Shown piece after piece: positions 1 to 13,416 of a DNA stretch of 64,000 nucleotides (positions are counted from its first letter, which is position 1; each line of letters opens with the position of its first letter). Where the stretch lies: positions 558,001-622,000 of the forward strand of contig JAPTHN010000150.1 of the NCBI GenBank assembly GCA_026936325.1. The letters run 5' to 3'. The translations under genes and the position numbers were made by a program. The stretch is from Platynereis dumerilii (lineage: Eukaryota > Annelida > Polychaeta > Phyllodocida > Nereididae). The notes under the pieces were generated by a model. That model saw nothing but the letters and a program-made list of their open reading frames with translations, did not search any database and was not told the origin of the DNA.

Positions 1-3000
1 ATGTCCACCTCACTGTTGCTGCATGGCAGGGAATGCACAGCCAAGTGTCCTTGCTTTCAATTGGTGACAAATCTCGTCTGACACTCTGACAATCACAGGC
101 TGATTTTTAGTCTGGCACCCTCTTGCTTTGGTCCCGGGAGTGCAAAATTACCTTAAGATGTCAAAGGAGATTCTGTAAAGGTTGTTTTGCTTTGTGTTGG
201 GGCAACATGTGCCTCTTGGACTTCAGATGCATTTTGTACACACTACACAGTGTGTAGTACACACCACTGACTGCCAAAAGTGATTTGAAATTTCTTCCGG
301 TAATGTATAGCAAATTGCATGGACCATGATTACTTTTTTGCCAGAATCTCAGTGAGATAATAAATAGTTTACAAGGTTGAGCCAGACACATTTTCATTTT
401 AAATGAAAATATTGTTCACCATCACTTCATGTCTTCTCCAATTTTTGTATCTTGACTTTCTGTTCATGATGTTTCTTGCAGCTAGAAGGTGTGTGACTGC
501 TTACACCCTGGTGTCATAATAAACTGGCTAGTAGTTATTGTAAAAAGTGCTGAGTGTGGAGTCATAATGTTAAGAAATCCACAATATTGAATGGAAACTG
601 TAGAGAAACAATTCTGTAAGTACATGTATTATTAAACATTATCCCATCTTCTAACCACTGTGTAATTTCAACAAGAAGTAGGAAGTCACTGGAGTCTGAT
701 CTTCTCTTGACCGAGTTTCAAAGATTCATTAACGGTGAGAATAAAATATAATGATCTACAGGTGTCAGTTTCAGTGAAAACTGAATGGGCAAGCCCAATA
801 AAACAAATTATTTTTCTTTGTTTGCATTAAGCCCACGCCATAGTAAACCTTCTTGAAATACGCCTTTTAAATGATTACAACCATCAATGAGTTATAGATC
901 ACACTTGTATCAATAACTATAAAAACATTGTTGAATGACTGAAGCATGCTGTGCAAAGTTACTAGACTCTGCAGAATGAATGCAGCTGTTAGCCAACCAA
1001 CAACCGGAAGCTGGTGGTATGAGTCTGCTCAATTTTTAGGGCTCGGACAGCTTGATAAATAAGCCGACCCATCAGGTCTACAGCTACCTTCAGCAGTTGC
1101 AACTGCAAGGATTTTGCTGCTAGATGCTCGCACACTTACTGGACAAGAGTAGAACTAGAACTGGGGTGCAAATTATTTCTGAAACCCATCAACATTAATT
1201 TTGTGCATATGCTTGAGTACTCTGCTACAAACAGCTGAAATTGTAGTAGCACTGTATCAACTTGGGGTTGCTACAATGTTGGAGGAGAACACAATGGCTT
1301 TTGTTTTTGTTGCACTATTACACAAATGGCTGAACATAGAACTGCACTTTGTGGGAGGAGAGATGTATGTGTGCCAAGCATACAGATATTGTGCGCTGTG
1401 ATTTACATACAAACTGTTATATCAGATGGTTTGGATGGCAGCATAGGCACTCTCTTACCAACTTCTGTGAATGCAGATTTCATTTATATAACCATTGAAC
1501 TATTACTGGTTGAATACTGTTTTAATAATGTAAATTGAATTTCAAAAGTTCTCCTCCATTTTTTCTGTATAAACTTCTAAAATTCAGGTTTTTCCATAAT
1601 ATCATATACATGTATATGATTTTAGTTTCAATTTCATGTTACAAAATTTAATTGCAATATATTTATTGCAGATTGCTAACTTCTGTGAAAAAATATGAAC
1701 CGCTGATGTCCTACTTGTGTCAAAATCATAGAGGGTAAATATCGGATTTTATTTGAAAGTACTGCTATTGACATCACTGTGCAAACCTAACACTTGACTA
1801 TAGGAAACAATATGTTGGCTGTTCTCTTTCATTTATGGCTGGAAATGACTTACCCTCACCATTAGTGTGCTGTTGATGATTCTATAGAGAAAATGTGGAC
1901 CAAACATCATTAGGCCATTCCTTGCAAAAGGCGTCATAAAAAATTCATACCACTATCAATTCTTGAGGTAAAACCACAGAATTCATGACAATGTCATTTA
2001 TGAGCAATTGTCCCAGTAAGCTGAGATCAACCACATAACCATCAATGTATTTGTGTTGTTTGTGCACAATATTGGGCTGCTGTTTTCTTGGTTTGTTTGC
2101 ATTGTAATGTGAATCATTGTAAGGCCTGACAGCATGCCTAATGCTGTCATTCGCACATATCAATATACAAAATGTATGTCGGTCTACCTGTGAAGAAGAT
2201 TGGCGAAAAAACAACTCTAGAGTTTAAACCGATACTTGCCAGGATTTTTCAGTTCACCACCTTAAAAATGGATTAGGTTTGGATTAGATCCACGCAGCGG
2301 ATACAGCATAATCAACAGACAGTCATTTTATATGCTCATACTTCAACCCAATCCTACATGTACAAGAGTTGGTCACTTGCTTAATATATGTTTCATGCAT
2401 CATGACGCATGAGCGAATCAAGTCCATGGTAAATTTGCGGGAGACATTTTTCTTTAATCTGACACTAGATGCACTGAATTGTTTCAAAGGTCATAAAATC
2501 AAACCCTATGGGGAGAGGCATGGCATGACAATAACACCATTAAATTTTAATGGAATACGTCAGCTTCTTTCCTCTGTGCCCACCTCATAGTAGGCTGTAC
2601 GGCAGCGGATGCGCAGCCAGGTCTCCTTGCTTTTAATTAGTGACAAATCTGGTCTGGCACTCTGACAATAACAGGCTGATTTTGAGTCTGGCACCCTCTT
2701 GCTTTGGTCCCTGGAGAGCAAATTTACCTTAAGAAGTCAGATGAGATTATGCAAAGGTCATTTTGCTCCGTTTGGGGCAAATAATACCTCTCAGGACTTG
2801 GGAAGATCTGTTAGACTTCAGATGCAATGTGTACACACCTTTCTGACTTCCGAGATATGTTACTGTTTCAAAGTGTTTCGAACAGGCCCGCACGGGACGA
2901 TTTAGGAGAGATGGTTCAGCATCAGATGTGATATTTAATATTTTGTATACTAATTCTATCAGCGCCGCACCATGTCATATATGTTTGTATTCTCAATGCA

Positions 3001-4003
3001 CTGAAGTATATGCAAGGAGGTATCAGATGTTTGTTGGCTAATGCTCAGTGTGTCAATGAAGTGCTCCTGGGAGCTGATTCAGGATTTTTATCCTACAAGC
3101 ATTTGCAAATGCACATCAGCATTAATCTGATGCACAGTGTACACAAACAAGTTTATGAATATCTCTCTTTGCAGGCACATTTAGAAGAAGGCTTTTTTTG
3201 CACTTGGACTTGTGTTGTCGACTTTCAATAATTCTTTGCTTTGTTGCTGTGTCCTATACCAAGTGCAAGATGTAAAGCCCTAATCATCAATCCATCCATC
3301 TCCATCCTTCTCTATTGGAGGAAATTCACTGTAGTTCTTACAAATTTTCAGAAAGTTACTTTTTGGGGTTTGTCCCCTGTCAAACATGTTGTTTACCTCA
3401 TTCTCTATCAGCAGGTAATGCAAAGGTAATGTACAGTATGAACAAGAAGAACAAGTTTGTCCTTGAGTATTGTTTACTTTTTCTATATTTATACCTTTCT
3501 ATTGACATATTATGTCTGACTTGTCGTCTCTTTTTATCTTTGTAACACAATGTCATGGTCTACTCTCATAAATTACACAAGTTAGCATGTGTTATATGCA
3601 ACCCGAGAGTCCATCAGCCTCAAACAGCATTCGGATTGCACAGGAAAGACCCAGGATATCTATTAATGGTGTACTTACTATTCATGTGACTGCATTCGGC
3701 CATCAATGAGTTAATAACTTCATGCTGCCTCGTGCAACCCATGTAAAATACATTGTTGCAGGGCTTCAGAATCTGTGGATGAAGCAATACTGAGCCTTGT
3801 GTTTAATAAGGAAGAATATCTGCAGATTTGAAGCTCACTGAAGTGCATCTTCTCTACTTACAGCTATCTATTTGTAGTAGATTTCATTTGCATCGGCCAT
3901 TTCATAACACTAGCTATAATTGACTGCTGGGTGTAATGCACAGTTTGGCCCTGGGTAAGAGATACTGCTGTCTCCCACAACAACTTGAAGGTTTTCACAG
4001 CCA

Positions 4004-4211
4004 CACTGTAAATTCTGAAATTTTGAGTTAGCTCAAATGATTGAGTGAGATGGTTGCACAATTTGTTTGAGCCATGATAGCTTGCTGTTTTGAGTCATGA
4101 TAATCTTTATGTTGTTATAACTTGCAAACAACAAGCTATCTTGGCTCAAAGGAATTGTGCAACCATCTCACTCAATCAATTAAGCTAACTCAAAATTCAA
4201 AACTTACAGTG
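4004..4211. mobile_element. MITE, family M2 (foldback)
   Basis: A 208-bp near-palindrome starts CACTGTAA and ends TTACAGTG. Both arms carry the block ATTGAGTGAGATGGTTGCAC or its reverse complement. A second copy lies at 40205-40413. There is no coding capacity. The flanks read CA on both sides, which may be a 2-bp target duplication. Confidence 0.75.
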
Positions 4212-4451
4212 CACCAAGGACATGCCCAGAATTCAGGGCTTCGATGGCTTGATTGATAGCCTTCGCTTCAGGAGTTGCAGGCAGTTTGTTAGGATTCTTG
4301 AGTACCTGCTGGACCAGAGTACAACATGTCAAGTGTTCGAGTGTTGCATTAGGTACCACCTAGGTAGGAATATCATGTACACTGTACAGCTATCCAGACA
4401 TTTTGGTTTTCAGATGAGAGACCCATTACCATAAGCCAGACGATATGATGA

Positions 4452-4780
4452 TTATGATAGATAGATATGGTAAGTGCAGCCCTCTAAGCCCAGTTCTGGG
4501 CTCTCACAAGGGATGATTGATGAGATGAGAGAGAGAGAGCTGGAGTCCTCAACATGTTACACATTTACCCCAAGTGAGGGATCTTTTACTTGCCCAGCAC
4601 AGACACTGATACAAGGGGCCGCCAATTTAACGTCTCATCCGAACGACATCCAGCTGGGATTTTGCTCATAAAGGTGCACTGAAAATTTCGGGTTCCCCAA
4701 CCGGGAGTCGAACCCATGCAGGCAAAGACCTTCGGCGGAGCAGGCGGGAACCTTAACCACTACACCACCAAGCTGCCCCC
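4452..4780 (-). mobile_element. SINE family B, full length
   Basis: This tRNA-derived SINE lies on the minus strand. The tRNA-like head is at about 4690-4780, with a B box of GGTTCGA type and an A box reading TGGTGTAGTGG. The body follows, and a GATA-rich tail lies at 4455-4475. The 8-bp direct repeat TATGATGA flanks it at 4444-4451 and 4781-4788, as expected for a target-site duplication. Related copies are at 62808-63043 and, interrupted, at 21970-24028. Confidence 0.85.
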
Positions 4781-5786
4781 TATGATGACATTGATGTATG
4801 CATTCCCAATGCACTGAAGTATATGCAAAGAGGTATCAGATGTCTGTTGGCTAATGTTCGGTGCTTCAATGAAGTACTCTTGGGAGGTGATTCAGAATTC
4901 ATATCCAACAAGCCCTTGTAAAAGCACATCAGCCTTAATCTGATGCACAGCTCGGCATATCCACCGTGACTCTTTTTCAGTGTGTCCATAACCAACATCA
5001 TAGAAATATTTTCTGATGTTCCATTAAAAAAACAGACAGGCTTCCAAATCATATTATGTACCTGTGGCTATCTGCTGCACCTGGTTACCCAAGATGATGA
5101 GAAGCGTCACAGAATCTCCCAATGTTCATCCTCATTTCCAAGTTTTAAGATGGCTGGATGCCATGGGTGACAGGCCTTTATAGTCCCTGTATATTTGCAC
5201 TGATGATGCGTTCAAAAAGAACAGGTATGGTCGCAGGGACAACGGTAATGAAGAACTTATGGCGCAGGATGAAACATCTGTCTAACATTGATTTCCAAGG
5301 CCAATAAACGAACCTCAGGTGCAGAAGTATCCACGCAAGTGCAATACCCCTGACTTAGGGAATAAGAAATTATTACCTAAGCCCCTGAGCTAGACCAAAG
5401 GCCCTTTTCTAATGGAGGAAATTTGTGTAGATCTTATTGATGAATTTCTCAAAATGTCCCACATCAGACATGTATATCGGTTCAGGCCTATTTGTTTACA
5501 TCTCGCTCTATCATCAGTCCCGGCACAGTGTAAATAATAGGAACGAGTTTGTCCTTGAGGCCTGTAGCGTTTAGCTATACCTTTCTACATATATCCATCT
5601 ATTGATATATCTATTCTCTATGTATTAACATATATATCCATCTTTTCACCTTTATTCATCTCTATCATGCATGTTATATTCTACTGCTCATCAAGGACAC
5701 AAGTTACCATGTGTCACATTAAACCCAAAGAGTCCATGAGAGTCTAACAGCTGAGGCTGCGCTTGAAAGACCCGGGATATCTATTA

Positions 5787-6161
5787 CTGCAATTTCAAGA
5801 AGTATGAGTTTCTGCAAAAGGATAGTAAAACGTAGCAAATACAGTGCATGTGATTGGTTGAGACATTGAATTACATATCAAAAATCTAATTTGAATAGCA
5901 CAAAAACGTATTTCAAAGCCAGTGACGTGTTTCACTGGTGTCTGAAATGGACAGGGACGGTTGATGTTTGTAGCTAATCTTATCAACTAATAAAACTCAG
6001 CTGCTTACTGAAGCAGAATAACACATTTTTCATTGCTTTCTACGTTGCACTTGAGAATTTGGAGGACGTTTCATTGCTCACAGACCAATCAGGTAAGCTT
6101 CAAATGCTACGTAGACACTGAGAAAACGAGCCTGAGAAACTCATACTAAATGAATCTGCAG
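5787..6161. mobile_element. MITE with TA target, 375 bp
   Basis: The ends are inverted: the left end starts CTGCAATTTC and the right end, reverse-complemented, starts CTGCAGATTC. Both then share AGTATGAGTTTCT. TA flanks each side. The duplicated block at about 3660-3680 has the uninterrupted site (ctattaatgg), so the insertion and its TA duplication can be read by comparing paralogous copies. The short open frames inside appear non-coding. Confidence 0.85.
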
Positions 6162-6299
6162 TAATGGTGTATTTACTATTCATGTGACTGCATTCGGCCA
6201 TCAATGAGTTAATAACTTCATGCTGCATCATGCAACCCATGTTAAATACACTGGTACAGGGTTAATCTCAGATGGAAGCAATGCTGAATGTTGTTCAGT

Positions 6300-9200
6300 A
6301 ACAAAAACCTTCCTCATGAAGGCAATAGACATCTGGGTGTCCAGTCACAGGTGAACTTGGCTTCGGTACCAGATTTGGCTTGTTACTTGTGTGTTGAACA
6401 TCATTTATAATCACCATTTATTTTATTGCATAGCCTTGGGCCTTACCCGCCCATAGTATAGCCTTCCAGAGTGCAAATACAGAAAGAGAAGGTTCAATAA
6501 TCAACCATCCGTATTCGCAGACCAGACACATAAAACGGACATCATCATGTGTAGGTAAGGTGGCATTGTTGTTCCACTTCCTGTTTGATCATAACAATGT
6601 CTTGTGAAAAGCACATGTTTGAAAAAAAGTCAAATTACTATGAATCTAATTGTTGTCAGCAACATAACACCATGCAGAACTGTCTATGTAATCATTGTTG
6701 GTTATATCTATGCTAAAGTACATATTAAAACTTCTTTGATTCTGAATTAAATGGCTTCAAAGTTGCAAGGTAAGTTGGCAAAAGTTTTCTGTGTTGACAT
6801 GGTTTTAGGAGAATTTTGATCTCTTACCTTGCATATTGTCGTCTACAGTGCAATACGTTTATTTTGCCCTCTCCAGGTATATCCCTTGCAATGAAGGTTT
6901 AGTAAATAAATAATTCCATGTTTATAAATCGACTTGAAAATGTCTCAATTGAGATATCTTTGGCTGAAAGTCCATGGCTCAGCTCTGATATCTTCTGCTT
7001 TGGCAGTGTTCATGAGGCTCTTTCAAAAAACAGGTGACAAGATTTTAATCTTGTTGTATTGTTTTGCACTGATTGCTGGCTGTAATCCCCTGTCTTGAGC
7101 CTCAGGTCAATAGACTCTGAACTTGACACCCATTTAAATGAGATTAAAACTGGATTCTCATTCAAAGGGTTGTGTGACCATGATCATCTCAAAACTGTTC
7201 TGTTATATTTGTGTTGATCAAAATTAAGGCTTTGTTATAAAGTAACCAAGAAAAATGCATAATCTGACAAGTCAGCTTGAAGTGAATGTGTGCCATCATT
7301 CAGTTTGATTTAGATTTTGATTAAAAAACCATATATAAAGACTGCCTTCTTCGCATAGCTTTGAATAGGAAGCACAGGAATGACCTTAGTTTAAGGCAGA
7401 CCGCAATTGTTACAGCAATAATTACACATTATCTTGTTTTCCCTTCTGTTTGATTGCACATGGAATGGTCGTGAACATAAATAGATAGCTTGAAGTAATT
7501 CAGCACACAATTATCTAACCTTGACAATTTTTTGTGACTTAATTGGGCAAATAAATTCAATCCAATTCCAAGCAGATTTTATAGAGCCAACTGAGATTTA
7601 CAACCCATGTAATTGGCTAGTGTTTAGTGTCCTGCATTATTGATAAGCAGAGAATTTGTAATTAACATCTCATGCATGGTTGTACACATTACCATGTATT
7701 GCACAAATTCAGATGAAAAACCAAATTGTACAGCTGTTCTTGAGACCATGCCATTGAATATCTCATTTTTTTTGTCCGCCATCACCTGCATTTGAACAGC
7801 ATCGGCTTCGATTTGTAATTACCTTGCAAGCCTTGGACCCTGTCTCTGTTCGGGACTGTCAAGTGGCAGCAGAATGCTGACAGTCCCTGGAAAATCGAAT
7901 TGGGTCAACAGTAATTTGATCTGTTTTGGACAGATCACAAGATCAGGTCGCACAACAGCTGTCCATATTACTACGCCAAACTACTTTCACAAAGCATGGT
8001 TGCTGGCAAAGATCCAGTCCACTGCTTTGAATAAAAATGTTTGGAAATCATGAGACAAACACAAAGTTTTGAAACTTTAGCATAAACTTTGCCTGTGAAA
8101 GGGATGATTTTACTCATCAGAAGTTTGGAGGTTTTCAATCTACTTATGCCATTTAGTGCATGTTAAATTGCAGTCAGAAAAGTGTCCAAAAAGAATGCTC
8201 TCTCACTCATTCACGTGTCTATACAAAGCCAATGTTTTTGCTTTGTGATATCAAAAATGCTCATTTGTATCTATTCTGTTACTTTATGGAGATTTATTAA
8301 CTAGGACAACAATATAATTCACAATTTCATAACAGCTGTGTAACACTCAACAACATGTCTTGTCCATGCCACAAGTGGCCCCCTCTATACTGCCATTATA
8401 TGTGAGCTACAATGTATACATCCTCCATGATAAAAAATAGTTCCAACTTATTTTGGTATTTACAAGCTGTCCGCTTAAAATCGAAGCCAACCAAAGTCAG
8501 ATTAGACACTTACAGAGTTTTTGGAAATAAATTAGACCATCACTAAATAATGGAACTGTCATGGTTTCTTCCACACTGTGCTGGTTTCTTCCACTGATTG
8601 AAATTCGGTTGACCGCTCACAGGAGCTCGCGAATTTTGCACCCTAGGTGGCAGTAAATAGCGGTCAACTTGTAGACAGCCTTGGACCCAAATCTAGCTTC
8701 AAGATTTTCTTACTTTCAAGATCACTGCATTTGAGAGTCTCTTATTTTTATTGGCTGTGCAGATTTATGGTAATTTACACTCAAGACAACTTCCTTGGAG
8801 TAAGTTACAGGCATGTCACAGTTTGCCACAGTTTGTCACACATCCCATGTGCAAGTGACAGCCTATTAGCCCTGACAATGAACCGGCATGCACCTGCCAT
8901 TTGGACTGCTGGTCCCCCATTGAGCTGGGCTAGCAGGTAATGTATTGGTTTGGAGGGCAGTGCTAATGGTGTATATCTGCGGGGTACTGACCTTACTGCT
9001 CAATGTGTATAAACTGACTGTCCAGTCAGTATCAGTATTCAGATGCATAACAAAACTAATCGACAACAGTTTCTGTACATTTGAGATTTTCATCTGAATT
9101 AATGCTTCACTTACAATGTGTAATCATCTATGATATGTTAATTATATTATGGTCTGTTATCAATAATGTTTATGACTTCATTGTTTATATCTTTGGTGAT

Positions 9201-10014
9201 GTCTTATATTTTTCATGAAATTAATGAATTATGTAAAAACATGTTCAGAATTGAAGCATCATTATGTGCCAACCATCAGGAAACATTGTAAAAGCAATCC
9301 GTACAGTAACATCTTTATCACAGCATGCTATTCATTTATTACATGGGAAAACATTCAAAAAGAAATGTGGTGTGCACTAAACATTTCCTACTTCCTGCTT
9401 TCAATCCAAATTTATTAATTTATCACAATCAAGTCAGGTCTAATTAAATTCACCAGCTCGGTTATCATGCTGCAACACATTAATTTTAATAGTGCAGAAT
9501 TTCAAGAGGAGCTCTCCTCAGGTATGGATATCAGAAAAATGTAGCTTGCCACAAAATGTAGTTTATCTGTCTATTTAGAAAATTACCTGTTATAAAATCC
9601 CTTAATGCAACTGGAAGTTCCAAGAATCATTGAACATTTTTCACATTATTTTATCATGATTTTAAACAATATTTGATAATCTTTCGCTTCCTGAAACTTT
9701 TCTGCCCTCTTCCTGAATTCAATCAGATGCTATTCATTTATCTAAAAATGACATTTGACACTTCCAAACAAAAATACTAATCTGCTTGATCATGATTAAG
9801 TTAGATCTGTTAGGTATCGTCGCCTGCTCTTTTTTATGCTGGAGCACATTTACTTCACCACTACAGAATTGCATGAGGTTTTATTTTCAGGTTATCATGA
9901 AATGTACATGCAAAGCAACTCAAACCACATGACATCACAAAACAAATTGAAAAATTATCTGCTGATCAATGAAAATCCAGGCACATGACTCTTGACAACC
10001 ATCTGATCAGAAAT
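6300..10014. other. Intergenic, no gene seen
   Basis: This AT-rich stretch has no convincing exon on either strand. The only structure noted is a small hairpin at about 8608-8672, whose arms read GTTGACCGCT and AGCGGTCAAC. It has a relative at 17850-17960 that shares the core CTAGGTGGCA or CTAGGTGGCAA. Confidence 0.5.
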
Positions 10015-13000
10015 TCATTGAGAAGTGCCTGGACTTCCTGCCTGTTCTTCATCACTTCCGGTGTTAGTGAAAGGAACTGATCTTGAAAGACAAATACACA
10101 GGAACCGAAAGTCATGTGGCTGACATTGTCACTGGTGTCAATGGTGTCAAGGGTGTCAATGGCGACATCAATTTCCCACCATGTTATATTCATAAGACGC
10201 TCATCTTTCTAATCTAAGGTTTGAAAACTGAGCAATGCATTTTTCCACATAGTAAAGGGAAGACCAAGTGGAAAGATTTGATCCCCAGTCACTGGGAGAC
10301 AATTTTTCCAGAGATACGTATCAATTGACACTAGACTGTCTCAATTTGAAGTTCTTTTCATCAATTTAAACTTTGTGAAATCGGCCCATCTCTTAAATAA
10401 GCGATCAACTCAACAGTTCATAAATCTAGAAATACAGTCTTAAATAAACATCAAATGATTTTCCGCTGATCAAGCAGATATAGGTAGATGTTTTACATCA
10501 CGACTACACAAATAATGGTTCAAGGTTGTTCGGATCTGGTTTCGTGGGTCTCCCAGTCGAAAATCTTTAAGAAAAAGGCCAGAAACCTAGGCGTGCCAAA
10601 AGAACAAGCCGGTTCCGAAGATATCACAAAATAGAAAAAGCTGGTTAGATAAATATATCATCAAATTAGTTCTGCTTAGATATTTATTGAGATATATAAA
10701 AGGGATGATACAGCAAAAAAAAAGACCTGTTCGACTGCTGAACAAGTTACGAATGCCATACAAATGATGAGTCACAAAGGGGAATTGAGTCATTGTTGAT
10801 GCTTTTGCTTTTTTGAACCATGAACAAAAACAACTGAATGAATTATTGATGGATCAGAAGAGCCTACAAATGTCATTTGAATTGAAAAACACACAAATAC
10901 TGAACTGCTTATGTATGCTTGAATTCCTGTACATCAAATATCTAAGGTACCAATAGAAACGTACATTGTTAATGAATGATTTAATGACTAACTATATATT
11001 TTTTGCTGAATGGGGAATAAACTGGGCTGTCTTTTTCCCCCTGAATATAAATTGCATTTAGGAAGAACCTCTGAGAATACATTTGTATTTCTTTCCATAA
11101 TAACTTAGGACACTAGAATTAATAATTCACAATGATGCAAATGAATTGTATGGCATATGAAAATAGCACATTCAATCTGAAGCACTTCTATACAGGATGT
11201 GTTATGTTTATCATATTACATGGAAAAGGTGCAAAACAAGGATATTCGCTTTCCCACACTATATATTTTTATATTATGTAAAGTTGGTAGATTAATCTAA
11301 CAAGGTCAGATCAGCTCTGCGAAAACTACCACTCTGGAGTCCATCCACTCAAATTAAATACAATCATTAATTGTCAAATACACAGTTTATCAGTTTATAT
11401 CAGATTCATTTATCAAGTCTTTAGATACAAATATACAATCTTTGGTTTGTGATCCTCTGAAGATATCTGATGAGACAACATTTTACAACCAGTCCTTTAT
11501 CAATCAATTTCAAATCTCTATGCATGCATAATTTCATATATCTCTATATACATTTTCATGCAATCCATTCATTACATAGTTAAGTTGTTTATAATTATAA
11601 GCAGCACACAATCAACCAACAACGATGGCAAAAAAAAGTGCCTAAGAATAAGATGGACTTACTTTTCGTAGTATTCTTCTTCTTCTTCATCTGACAGGAA
11701 CCGTCCAAATATTGTCTTCTTTTTAACTCCACTGTAATAAGAAATACAATGAATAGAAACATATATTTCAAAATGAATCCACTATGAATACATTATACTG
11801 AAATATTCAAGTGCTGGTGTTAATTACTTTTGTCTACTGCTCTGAGCAGGGGAAAGAGGATGAGGTAGAAATGGAATAGAATAATACATAATAGAATATC
11901 TGAATAGATGGATGATTGGGGCTTTATTATAACATATTCCTCTTAAAGGTCTGCCATCTAACCAGTTGCGCTAAAGGAGCAACCCATTATACCCAACCCA
12001 CTATACTGTATCCCCCAACTTCCCTGAGATTTTGACACACTCCAGTCAACGATCTGACCTCAATGCCACCTGCCACCATGAGCGGGATTCGAAGCGACTA
12101 CCTCTGAGTAGCCTTAGGCAGATGCTGAGATGCACCATATAACAAATTCCCCTTAAAAGTCCACTATCTGACCAGTCCAGCTAAACAGCCAGCCCCCAAG
12201 GCAAGGAGCAACCTATTATACCCAACCCACTATACCATATTATGTCCTGTATGTAATACTATGCATGCACTTAATTGGTAGGCTAATGAGAACAGTAGGA
12301 GGCAATGAGTCAACATCAGCCCAGGTAACCTGGCAAGAGCTGGATTCGAACCAGGGACCCAGTGATTTGCAGTCCAGCACACAGGCCCAACTCTAGGGTG
12401 TATGAGGTAGAATAGAACGGAATAAATAAAATATAATATAATAGAGACCAGGAGATTTAGAAAATAAGCCAAATTTCTTTTTTGTTTTCTTGGTAAAATG
12501 TCAGCATCAAATAATGTCATTTTGTCAAATCAGGTTCATTGTGTTATTTTAGTATTTGCTTCCCTCCTGAAACAATATAGAATTTCAAAATTTGATATGC
12601 ATCTCACGAATTTCACAATCTGAACTCAGTTGCCATGGAAACTGATTCAGGTGAGGTTATATGATCACATTACATAATTTATAAGGTGGCAAATTTAGAA
12701 TTGATGGATGTGCAGACCTATATATTATTGATAAAAATACAGTGCTTCAGTGATTGTAGGCTTTAACATTTAATACGTACACTATACAGTGCCGCCTGTA
12801 AGTAAGTAAGAAGAAGTGATGTTTTGCCATTCGGCCAAAGCTAAACACTCTCGACCAAACAGTTTGTGGAAGCATGTATTCTCATGACACAATGAAAACA
12901 TACTGGGTCACAATGGATGATTTATGACATATATGTGCGATACAAAATACAAATGGCTGCCAAATTTCTTTGCTGCTCTCACGAGTTACCTGTGGATCGG

Positions 13001-13338
13001 AGTCTTTAATAAATAAGTGAAACACAGGACAATGTTTTTCCAATTTTAAGGGAGGCAGGTTCATTTCTTGTAAAGATTACTACAATGTCATATACCTTAC
13101 TGGTTGTAGAGCAAATCTGCAGCCATTTGTAGCCCTCATGCCTCATTAACTGAGCATCATTGCTTCCACAAGCTGTTTTGGTGAGGATATTTAGCATTGA
13201 CCCAATGACAAAAGTCACCTTTTTCACTAAACTACAGGCGACAGTGCAAGCTAATTATAGGACAGGAGGAAGACATGACAATAAGCCTAAATGAGGCAAA
13301 GGATGATTGAAACTGCTGTCCACATAGGTGCAGGTGAC

Positions 13339-13416
<78 letters not shown>

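Larger units (their letters stand above)
1..6300. repeat. Diverged tandem duplication blocks
   Basis: Several blocks recur in order at 70-85 percent similarity by eye. Positions 1-250 match 2572-2840, 1030-1145 loosely match 4225-4340, and 2950-3790 match 4785-5786 continued at 6162-6290. The copies are separated by later insertions: a SINE at 4452-4780 and a MITE at 5787-6161. Short stretches read like decayed coding sequence on the minus strand, for example 4815-4980 and 4215-4320, but frames are broken and I recognise no family. This could be a decayed gene tandem or an old unclassified transposon. Confidence 0.55.

Noticed and set aside
4690-4780. Possible tRNA genes (A and B boxes here and at 22200, 25280, 41890, 62950, 63600)
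   Set aside because: No closed cloverleaf with a paired acceptor stem was seen, and each is the head of a SINE with a body and tail.
7852-7887. Hairpin GGGACTGTCA / TGACAGTCCC
   Set aside because: A 10-bp stem with a 16-nt loop; no neighbouring gene or repeat gives it meaning.
9966-10193. 75-residue minus-strand frame containing DTLDTIDTSD
   Set aside because: The start comes from a GGTGTCAAT-type simple repeat. A different frame of this segment fits gene C exon 3 in splice phase.
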